The notes below the pieces were generated by a model, which was not told the DNA's origin, ran no database searches, and worked only from the letters and a program-made list of their open reading frames with translations. Position numbers and translations under genes: made by a program. Of a DNA stretch of 64,000 nt, positions 54,101 to 60,854 are shown piece after piece. Source of the DNA: an uncultured Bacteroidales bacterium (lineage in GTDB: Bacteria > Bacteroidota > Bacteroidia > Bacteroidales > UBA932); NCBI GenBank assembly GCA_947306365.1, contig CAMZGD010000001.1, positions 124,001-188,000 of the forward strand, written 5' to 3'. Positions within the stretch are counted from its first letter, which is position 1. Each line of letters starts with the position of its first letter.

Positions 54101-55956
54101 CGGCCGGCGACCTGCTGACCACTTTCAAAGTGCTGGTGCTGGCCCACGACGCCCGGCTGTTCGCCGGCGACGCCTCCGCGGAATTCGTGGTTCAGAAGGA
54201 ACTGATGGTCCTGCCGTCGGTGCCCCTCTTCGTGACGCAGGGCGACCGGCTGGTCCTCAAGGCCAAGGTCGTGAACCTGAGCAGCCGGGAGATCAAGGGT
54301 ACGGCGTATGTGGAGTTGCGCGACGCGGACGGTAAGAAACTGAAGATGAAAGGGCTCGAAAGCCAGAAGCGGGCGCTGCTCGCCGGCGCGCAGGAGGAAG
54401 TGTCCTGGACGGTCACGGCGCCGGGCGGCACCGGAAGGCTGACCGCGAAGATCTGGTTTGCCGCCCCGTCGTCGAGCGACGGGGAGCAGCACGAAATCGC
54501 CGTCGTCCCGAACACCGTGACCCTGACCGAAGCGGCCTCGTTCATCATCGGCGGGAAGCACGGCCACAAATACTATGAACAGCAGCTCCGCAAGCAGTTC
54601 GGTGCGGCCAACCCGACGATCGAATATGCGGAGTACTCGACGCTCGACGCCGTGAAGGAATCGCTGCCCAAGGCGGAGAAACCCGCGAGCGACAATGCTA
54701 TTTCGTGGATCAACCAGTTGTACATCAACCAGATGAGGAATCTGGTGCTAAAAGATGATCCGGCGGATTACCAGGCTTTCCGCAAGCAGGCCGTCTCGAA
54801 GATGCTGACTTTCCAGCACAGTGACGGCGGCATCCAGTGGTTCCAGGGGATGAAGTCCAATCCGCTGTTGACGCTCTATGTGCTTGAAAAGCTCGGCCAG
54901 CTGCGCAGCGTGGGCGCCCTGACGCCCTCCGACGATGAAATGGCGCTGGTGCGCAAGGCGCTGGCCTATGTGGACGGCCAGATTGCGCTGCAGGATGCCT
55001 ACAAGACGTTCAACGCCTTCGGACTGGTCCGCGACTTCGCGGTGCGCAGCCTCTGGTTCGACATCCCGCTGAGCGGCAAGGCCGAGGCGGTCTACCGGAA
55101 ATTCATCGACAAGACCGCCGACGGCTGGCAGGACATCCCGATCCTGCAGAAGGCGCAGCTGGCCAACACGCTGATCCGTGCGGCCAGGACGCCGTACGAA
55201 GGCAAGGACTTCGGCAAACGGATCCAGCAGCTGCGCGCTTCGCTCAAGGACTACGCCGTGGAGAATCCCACCGTGGGCTGCTACTTCCCGAATGCCGTGA
55301 TGCCGTTCCGGGGCCTGATGAACAGCGAGATCTATGCGCACGCGCAGCTCATCGAGACGTTCAGCGCCCTGGGCGAGCGGAAAGTGGTGGAAGGCATCGC
55401 GCAGTGGCTTCTGCTCCAGAAACACAACCAGGCCTGGGAGAACACCGTGGCCACGACCGACGCAGTCCACGCGCTGATTGCCGGCAAGGCACCCGACCTG
55501 AAGCTCGGCGCCGTATACTATACGTATACCACGCAGCTCGACCGCGTGAAGGCGTCGGCCAACGAACTGTCCGTCCAGCGTACGTTCGTGCGGGCCGACA
55601 CCGGAGCGACGCTCCAGGACGGCGAGCTGCTCCACGTCGGCGACGAGATCATCGTCCGCTACGCGATCCACAATACCGAAAATCGCAGTTTCGTGCAGAT
55701 GCGTGCGATGCGGCCCGCCTGCTTCTATCCCGTCGACGAACGGTCCTGCTACTCCTGGTACGGTTTCTACCGCGAGGTGAAGCCCTCCGAGACCAACTAC
55801 TACTGGGAACTGCTTCCCGAAGAGCACACCACGGTGCAGGAACGCTTCTTCGTCCAGCAGGAAGGCACGTTCAACAGCGGCCTTGTGGAAATCGAGTGCC
55901 TGTATGCAAAAGAATACCGCGGCCACACCGACGCGGTGAACCTCATCGCCCGGTGA
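51178..55956 (+). CDS. Alpha-2-macroglobulin family protein, exported
   Basis: A 1592-residue protein. The ATG at 51178 gives a signal peptide (MKRLLWTVALLTAFVFTMDAQ); a longer frame from 51133 is rejected. MG2-like beta domains occupy about 300-700 (RIFTDRALYKPSDTIHFK), an acidic, low-complexity stretch lies at about 930-955, then the A2M signature FSELIAFYPQIRADESGRTE and an alpha/alpha-toroid thioester-like domain (TFQHSDGGIQWFQGMKSNP). The CxEQ thioester is absent. Bacterial homologues are thought to be envelope protease inhibitors that bait and trap proteases. The last 14 bases overlap queG on the other strand. Confidence 0.9.
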   Translation: MKRLLWTVALLTAFVFTMDAQNNYSRLWSKVRQAEKEGKPQTAAGYLRELEAKTVKAGDELEQLVVSESLYENLKKYNWKEANAYYPSYAALSRRVLTDSLDAYLVEYKDHPRVMLLLYRQLRNHKEAVDRKWKPSATGEDYLRIRAEAQALLKHRYVGTWKKSIQGMIDGMDAASLSSSHCPTMAPSDSVAYELTACNVRQVEAKVYRMLDNKLFQDGYGDSSEAALQKSATLVSRQVVDGFACDYHISERKPVTVAFPQPGVYVVRFAAVQGREAGTDIRDEVCYDQVFVSNVAGAMRVRNGEVEVYAADLTTGRPYEKGTVSVFKNAYKNVSSAVVSLKRHLSDTFRGEGFRHVNTGKAVTDHENSYLLRIEADGDLYAPLLSGFDYFPYGFRDGRETAYEQARIFTDRALYKPSDTIHFKIICFKADETQGAVLPDRNVKLTLRHQSGDKVVDSVRVLTNELGSAAGAFTLPEGSKNGTYLIEADGLTTARVRVEEYKRPAFTVTLQPVGEPVAYGNVVRQGGQLRSYAGFSVAGGEVWYRITRSTYSQTSSRYLGQEVLMEGTVISDADGHFDITFPAERPYFKDYEEDLLHSDCRIFVKATDPQGETHETTISVPVADIPVDLAIQLPDNEHFENRLIVDKDRVKAVTVNGTTLNGTPYATDAVYAVTDADGRTVAEGACRTNEPIAFDFGALPSGDYTVTARTDFLGREIKTERHVVVLSTDDRKLPFKSTYFYYPVRTEGAIEFVLGTTEDDLYLELELFDNDTQLYREGVHLQNEMRKFVLPYKPSYRSAVKLSVFGFRNSRELDYTYSFTRPGDVRLDVAVETFRDKTTPGSEETLTVRAPAGSELMVSIYDVTTDRYRPNSFSFYPLQEYANVSRPRILSTLEPSYREFGMRNDRIMMSKAAGAMMVEEAMVMDSADNETADDAGAAEDAETPEFEARSNFSELIAFYPQIRADESGRTEIRYTAGDLLTTFKVLVLAHDARLFAGDASAEFVVQKELMVLPSVPLFVTQGDRLVLKAKVVNLSSREIKGTAYVELRDADGKKLKMKGLESQKRALLAGAQEEVSWTVTAPGGTGRLTAKIWFAAPSSSDGEQHEIAVVPNTVTLTEAASFIIGGKHGHKYYEQQLRKQFGAANPTIEYAEYSTLDAVKESLPKAEKPASDNAISWINQLYINQMRNLVLKDDPADYQAFRKQAVSKMLTFQHSDGGIQWFQGMKSNPLLTLYVLEKLGQLRSVGALTPSDDEMALVRKALAYVDGQIALQDAYKTFNAFGLVRDFAVRSLWFDIPLSGKAEAVYRKFIDKTADGWQDIPILQKAQLANTLIRAARTPYEGKDFGKRIQQLRASLKDYAVENPTVGCYFPNAVMPFRGLMNSEIYAHAQLIETFSALGERKVVEGIAQWLLLQKHNQAWENTVATTDAVHALIAGKAPDLKLGAVYYTYTTQLDRVKASANELSVQRTFVRADTGATLQDGELLHVGDEIIVRYAIHNTENRSFVQMRAMRPACFYPVDERSCYSWYGFYREVKPSETNYYWELLPEEHTTVQERFFVQQEGTFNSGLVEIECLYAKEYRGHTDAVNLIAR

Positions 55957-56824
55957 GTTTGCCGTAACCCGCCCGGCGGAGGCCGGAATCGGCGAAGCGT
56001 TCATCGAATTCCGCTTCGGAAAGCCCGGCCCAGTCTTCGTCGGTCATCGCCGCGAGCTCCGTGCGGTGCGTCTCGAATTCCGGGAGCGGCGCCAGCGGAA
56101 GGTCCCACGGACAGGCCCGCATGCATTCTTCGCATCCGAAACGCCAGCCCCGGCGCTCGTCGAGCGAAGTCTGCGGCGGGTCGTCCGATTCAATGGTGAG
56201 ATAGGAGATGCACTTGCGCGCGTCCAGGTCGAAAGGGGCGCGCAGTGCCCCCGACGGACAGGCTTTCAGGCAGGCGCCGCAGGCGCCGCAGTCCGTGACG
56301 GCAAGCGGTGCGTGCGGGGGGAACCGTTCGGCGGGGATGTTGCAGACGATCACGCCGATCAGGGTCCGGAGCCCGTGTTGCGGCGAGATGAAGAAATTGT
56401 TCTGTCCGATGAAGCCCAGCCCGGCCTTCACGGCCCAGAAGCGTTCCAGTACCGGCGCGCTGTCCACGAACGGCCGGCCCTCGAATCCCGGATACTGCGC
56501 TTTCAGTTCCTGCATCACGGCGAACAGCCGGTCCTTGATGACTTTGTGGTAGTCGGCGCCCTGTGCAAAGCCCGCCACGCCGCCCGATGCCTGCCCGTAC
56601 GGGGCCAGGAAGCAGAGTACGCTCCGGGCGCCGGGTACCAGCAGCGAGGGGTCGAACCGCTTGTCCACGTTCCGGGCCAGGTAGTCCATTCCGGCGTTCC
56701 GCCCGTCGGACAGGAATTGCTCGAAACTCCGGCGCCGGCTTTCGGTCACGCTTTCCGCCTTTGCGACGCCAAAATCCAGGAAACCGTGTGCACGTTCGTC
56801 GATTTTTATTAAATTTGTGGACAA
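55943..56824 (-). CDS. queG: Epoxyqueuosine reductase (QueG)
   Basis: A 293-residue cobalamin-dependent iron-sulfur enzyme for the last step of queuosine synthesis. Two 4Fe-4S motifs are visible: CGACGACLKACPSGAL and CEECMRACPWD. Also KAGLGFIGQNNFFIS and the N-terminal GMDYLARN fit QueG. The start codon appears to be a TTG at 56824; no ATG or GTG is available nearby. Codons 1-12 overlap the promoter of the divergent threonine dehydrogenase gene. Its 3' end overlaps the convergent alpha-2-macroglobulin gene by 14 bases. It works with tgt at 49970. Confidence 0.92.
   Translation of the reverse strand: MSTNLIKIDERAHGFLDFGVAKAESVTESRRRSFEQFLSDGRNAGMDYLARNVDKRFDPSLLVPGARSVLCFLAPYGQASGGVAGFAQGADYHKVIKDRLFAVMQELKAQYPGFEGRPFVDSAPVLERFWAVKAGLGFIGQNNFFISPQHGLRTLIGVIVCNIPAERFPPHAPLAVTDCGACGACLKACPSGALRAPFDLDARKCISYLTIESDDPPQTSLDERRGWRFGCEECMRACPWDLPLAPLPEFETHRTELAAMTDEDWAGLSEAEFDERFADSGLRRAGYGKLTGR
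56810..56817 (+). promoter_or_regulatory. -7 element of the threonine dehydrogenase gene
   Basis: TAAATTTG matches TAnnTTTG and lies within the 5' end of queG on the opposite strand. The leader would be about 31 nt. The -33 position carries TGTG (one mismatch). Confidence 0.5.
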
Positions 56825-56851
56825 ATTGAAAGCAAAACGTTAAAAAATACG

Positions 56852-57820
56852 ATGAAAAGAATTCTTGTAGTCGGAGCAGGCGGCCAAATCGGTACCGAGC
56901 TCGTTCCCTATCTCCAGAAAATCTATGGCGAAGATAATGTAATTGCGGCAGATTTGAAAGACGAACTGGTCGAAAAACTGGGCCGCGGCGCCATCGCCGA
57001 GAAACTCGACGCACTCGACGCCCAGCGGTTCGACGACCTGGTGGTGAAGTACAAGGTCGACGCCATCTACAACCTGGTGGCCCTGCTCAGCGCCAAGGGC
57101 GAACATATGCCCGGCGTGGCCTGGCATCTCAACATCACGGCCCTGATCAACGCCCTGAACATCGCCCAGGCGCATCACTGCTCGATCTTCACGCCGAGCT
57201 CCATCGGCGCGTTCGGTCCGAATACCCCGCACGACAACACGCCGCAGGACACCATCATGCGGCCGAACACCATCTACGGCATCTGCAAGGTGACGGGCGA
57301 GCTGCTGGGCGACTACCACTGGCAGCGTTTCGGCGTGGACGCCCGCAGCGTCCGCTTCCCGGGCATCATCTCCAACGGCGCGCTGCCGGGCGGCGGCACC
57401 ACCGACTATGCTGTGGAAGTCTTCTATGAAATCCTCAAGCCCGGCCACCACTACACCTGCGAGGTGCCGGAAGACAGCTATATGGACATGATGTACATGC
57501 CCGACGCCCTGCGCGCCGCCGTCGAAGTGATGGAAGCCGACCCCGCGAAGCTCATCCACCGCAACAGCTTCAACATCGCCAGCATGAGCTTCTGCCCGCG
57601 CGAACTGTTCGAGGTCATCAAGAAGCGTATCCCCGACGCCACGTTCGACTACAAGGTCGACCCGGTGAAAGCGGCGATCGCCGACTCCTGGCCCAACAAG
57701 ATGGACGACACCTGCGCCCGTGAGGAGTGGGGCTGGAAGCCGGAATGGGACATCGACGCGATGGTCGACGACATGCTAGCGGTGATCGGCAAAAAACAGC
57801 AGGACGCCGCACGGGTGTGA
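56852..57820 (+). CDS. L-threonine 3-dehydrogenase, SDR (GalE-like) type
   Basis: A 322-residue extended short-chain dehydrogenase. NAD-binding motif VGAGGQIGTELVPYL at the N-terminus, FTPSSIGAFGP with the catalytic Ser, and the YxxxK pair Tyr142/Lys146 in YGICK. The PNTIYGICKVTGELLG segment and RFPGIIS with the GGGTTDYAVEVFYE loop are typical of the epimerase-like threonine dehydrogenases. It oxidises threonine to 2-amino-3-ketobutyrate, the substrate of Kbl (25646). A general NAD-epimerase is a less likely alternative. Its last 45 bases overlap the convergent thiamine pyrophosphokinase gene. Confidence 0.88.
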   Translation: MKRILVVGAGGQIGTELVPYLQKIYGEDNVIAADLKDELVEKLGRGAIAEKLDALDAQRFDDLVVKYKVDAIYNLVALLSAKGEHMPGVAWHLNITALINALNIAQAHHCSIFTPSSIGAFGPNTPHDNTPQDTIMRPNTIYGICKVTGELLGDYHWQRFGVDARSVRFPGIISNGALPGGGTTDYAVEVFYEILKPGHHYTCEVPEDSYMDMMYMPDALRAAVEVMEADPAKLIHRNSFNIASMSFCPRELFEVIKKRIPDATFDYKVDPVKAAIADSWPNKMDDTCAREEWGWKPEWDIDAMVDDMLAVIGKKQQDAARV

Positions 57821-58408
57821 CAGCGTGAGCGTGAACGCGTCGGAAAGCGCCTCGTTGAGCGTGGCTTTCCAGAGCGTGTCGAAACGGACGGAACCGGTCG
57901 GGTACTTCAGCCCGGCCGATTCTATTTTCAGGGTGTTGTCGAAGGCGAAGATCGAAATCTGCTGGCCGGGTCGGGCGGGTAGGGTCGCTGTGTCGAAAAT
58001 GGCGGTGAACCGGCCGTAATCGGTAAGCATTTCCACCGGACAGGCGGCTTCACGCGCATAGTCGAGCAGCAGCGACACGTTTCCCAGCGTATGGTCTTCA
58101 CGCCGGCCGGTCGCGCCCAGGATCGTGATCCGCGACGGCTCCAGCGTCAGGGCGAGGCGGAACGCCTTGGTCAGGTCGTTGTCATCCTGCTCCGCAATGC
58201 GGAGAATCCGGTCGTGCCAGCGTTCGCGACAGGCGGGGGAAAGCGAGTCGAGGTCGCCGACGATCCGGTCGGGATCCAGGCCGTATGCCGTCAGGCCTTC
58301 CGCCGCCGAATCGCAGCAGATGCGCAGGTCTGCCGCGTGCAATGCGGCGAGCGGGGCTTCCGCTTGGGGGAAGTCGCCGGCTGCCAGGATTACGATGTGC
58401 CGTTCCAT
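57776..58408 (-). CDS. Thiamine pyrophosphokinase
   Basis: A 210-residue kinase that makes thiamine diphosphate from thiamine and ATP. The motifs RICCDSAAEGL, IVGDLDSLS, EQDDNDLTKAF and GATGRREDHTLGN are the family's metal- and substrate-binding segments, and the C-terminal domain shows the usual beta-sandwich pattern. Length is normal. It ends within the threonine dehydrogenase gene (45-base antiparallel overlap). The permease-Fmt fusion gene ends 12 bp before its start, so they are probably co-transcribed. Confidence 0.92.
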   Translation of the reverse strand: MERHIVILAAGDFPQAEAPLAALHAADLRICCDSAAEGLTAYGLDPDRIVGDLDSLSPACRERWHDRILRIAEQDDNDLTKAFRLALTLEPSRITILGATGRREDHTLGNVSLLLDYAREAACPVEMLTDYGRFTAIFDTATLPARPGQQISIFAFDNTLKIESAGLKYPTGSVRFDTLWKATLNEALSDAFTLTLSHPCGVLLFFADHR

Positions 58409-58420
58409 CTCGGGTGGGGA

Positions 58421-60847
58421 TTATTCAAACCGGTACTGCTCCGGATCGCGGAAGCCCAGCAGGAAGGCGCTGATGTCCATCCGCTTTTTGCCGGCAAGCT
58501 GGAGGTTGAGGATGCGCAGGGCGTCTTTTCCGCAGCGCACCTCGAGCCAGGTCTTGTGGTCGGTGGTGATGGTGCCGGCGGGCCGGTCGTCGTCGCACGG
58601 CACGACGTAGCTGTCGAACAGCTTGACGCCGAGACGGGTGCCGTCTTCTTTGACCAGAGTGGTCCAGGCCGACGGACTGGGGCTCAGGCCGCGGATGAGC
58701 AGGCTGGCGGTGCGGGCGCTCCGGGTCCAGTCGATATGGCAGTTGTCGCGGTTGAGCTTGGGGGCGGGATGGAGCGTCTTGCTGAACCCGAGTGTCTGCT
58801 CGTAAGGTTTGGTGCGGTGGTTCTCGATGGCGTCGACCGTCTTGAGCACCAGGTCCGCGCCCATTCCCATCAGCTTGTCGTGGAGGGCGCCGGCGTCTTC
58901 GTAGGGTTCGATGGCGCACGATTCCTGGAAGAGGATGCGGCCGGTGTCGATCTGTTCGTCGAGCAGGAAGGTGGTGACGCCGGTGAACTTCTCCCCGTTG
59001 ATGATCGCCCAGTTGATCGGCGCCGCACCGCGGTATTGCGGCAGCAGCGAGGCGTGGAGGTTGAAGGTGCCCAGGGCGGGCATCTGCCACACTTCTTTCG
59101 GAAGCATCCGGAATGCCACGACGACGAACAGGTTGGCTTTCAGTGCGGCAAGCTGCTCCAGGAAAGCCGGGTCCCTGAGCTTTTCGGGTTGCAGCACCGG
59201 GATGCCGTGTTCCACCGCATAGCGCTTGACGGCGCTTTCCTGAAGCGTCATTCCCCGGCCGGCCGGCTTGTCGGCGGCCGTGACGACGGCGGCGACCTGG
59301 TAACCGCCCGCGATCAGCTTGTCGAGCGGCGCCACGGCGAAGTCCGGCGTGCCCATATAGACGATGCGGATCCGTCCGCCGCCCCGGCGGAACAGGTTCA
59401 GGAACCGGTGGTAGCGCTTGGCCGTCCATCTGCCGATGCGCCGGAAGAATTCCTTGTAGGTGTCGATGTTGAACAGCGAGGAGTCCTGGGTGGACTTGCG
59501 GGTGAGCAGGAAGGCGATCGGCAGCAGGATCACCGTGGAGACGAGCGTCCCCTCCCAGGCTGTCAGCGTTCCGCTCTTGGCGGCCAGCCGTCGTCCGGTG
59601 ATGTCGATGATGTAGTAGATCAGGTAGATCAGGATCGAGATGATGACCGGCGTGCCGAAACCGCCCTTGCGGATGATGGCGCCGAGCGGGGCGCCTACGA
59701 AGAAGAAGAGCAGACAGGAGAGCGACAGGGTGAACTTGAGGATGGATTCGACGTCGATCTTCCGGATCCGGCCGATGTTGTAGGTGGTTTCCCGTTCAAA
59801 GTTCCGGATCTGTTCCGCCCCGAACTCGGCCTTGGAGACGGCAACCTGCCGCGTCCGCCGCTGGTCGGCGGGTGAAAAGCTGTTCAGCAGGCTGTCCACG
59901 TCGAGGCGGCCCTTGTAGGCGCTTTCGCTCCGTACGGTGTCCAGCTGGTAGAGATAATTCATCCCGATCGTGCTGTTGAAGCGCGGGAGCTGCTTCATCA
60001 CCATCGTGTCCACGTGCCGCGAGAGCGAGTCCCGCTCGGCACGCAGTCGGACCAGGCCTAGCGACTTGAGCTCGTCGCCGAAGGTGTCTTCCGAGCGCTG
60101 GAACTGATAGTTGTCCAAAGAGATGATCAGTTGCTGCTCGTCGAAGCGGAGGCGGTTCAGCTCCAGCGTGGTGTCGCGGTAGCTCATCGTGTTCTGCTCG
60201 GTGTAGGAACACCCGTTGTACAGGTTGAACATCAAGTACTGCTTGTCCGGCGTGATCTCGATGCGGCCGCTGTCGGCCATTGTCATCTTGCAGTTGCCGT
60301 CGTTTTCGGTGTGGTCGTAGATGATCAGGTCGTACATCATCCCGCTTTCCTTGTCGTGGTCGGCCACGCGGAGGATATAGCCCTGGATGCCGTCGTAGAA
60401 GATGCCGGTGGGAATCTTGATCTCGTCGCGTGTCTTGAGGATGTCGTTGCGGAGCGAATAGACTTTGTTGTAGGCGTACGGGACCAGCCGGTCGGCCGTG
60501 AAGTAGGCGCCCACGGTGATCAGGGTCGCAACGGCCATCAGCGGAGCCAGGATCCGCATCAGGGAGATGCCGGCAGCCTTCATCGCCAGGAGTTCGTTAC
60601 GCTCGCCCAGCCCGCCGAGCGTCATGATCGAGGCGAGCAGGGTGGCCAGCGGTATCTCGTTGGGGAACAGGGTGCAGGCGGCCCACCCGAGGAATTCCAT
60701 GATGACGCCGAAACTCAAGCCTTTGCCGACCAGTTCGTTGATGTACTGCCAGATGAACTGCAGCGACAGCGTGAACACCACGATGAAGAAGACCACCACG
60801 AAGGGGCCTATGAACTTCTTGATCAGGTAAAGGTCGAGTTTTTTCAT
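58421..60847 (-). CDS. fmt: LptF/LptG-type permease fused to methionyl-tRNA formyltransferase
   Basis: One 808-residue reading frame holds two complete proteins. Residues 1 to about 480 are a LptF/G permease: helices at about 10-35, 50-75 and 95-115, an extracytoplasmic domain at about 125-350, and helices at about 370-460. Residues of about 492-808 are a full methionyl-tRNA formyltransferase: RIRIVYMGTPDFAV at 492, ADKPAGRG, HASLLPQYRGAAPINWAI and active-site Asn596, His598 and Asp634. No ATG, GTG or TTG exists near the Fmt start. Start at ATG 60847 (MKKLDLYLIKKFIGPF); an in-frame upstream extension falls inside alaS. Fmt formylates initiator Met-tRNA in the cytoplasm. Confidence 0.9.
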   Translation of the reverse strand: MKKLDLYLIKKFIGPFVVVFFIVVFTLSLQFIWQYINELVGKGLSFGVIMEFLGWAACTLFPNEIPLATLLASIMTLGGLGERNELLAMKAAGISLMRILAPLMAVATLITVGAYFTADRLVPYAYNKVYSLRNDILKTRDEIKIPTGIFYDGIQGYILRVADHDKESGMMYDLIIYDHTENDGNCKMTMADSGRIEITPDKQYLMFNLYNGCSYTEQNTMSYRDTTLELNRLRFDEQQLIISLDNYQFQRSEDTFGDELKSLGLVRLRAERDSLSRHVDTMVMKQLPRFNSTIGMNYLYQLDTVRSESAYKGRLDVDSLLNSFSPADQRRTRQVAVSKAEFGAEQIRNFERETTYNIGRIRKIDVESILKFTLSLSCLLFFFVGAPLGAIIRKGGFGTPVIISILIYLIYYIIDITGRRLAAKSGTLTAWEGTLVSTVILLPIAFLLTRKSTQDSSLFNIDTYKEFFRRIGRWTAKRYHRFLNLFRRGGGRIRIVYMGTPDFAVAPLDKLIAGGYQVAAVVTAADKPAGRGMTLQESAVKRYAVEHGIPVLQPEKLRDPAFLEQLAALKANLFVVVAFRMLPKEVWQMPALGTFNLHASLLPQYRGAAPINWAIINGEKFTGVTTFLLDEQIDTGRILFQESCAIEPYEDAGALHDKLMGMGADLVLKTVDAIENHRTKPYEQTLGFSKTLHPAPKLNRDNCHIDWTRSARTASLLIRGLSPSPSAWTTLVKEDGTRLGVKLFDSYVVPCDDDRPAGTITTDHKTWLEVRCGKDALRILNLQLAGKKRMDISAFLLGFRDPEQYRFE

Positions 60848-60854
60848 CCGGAAG

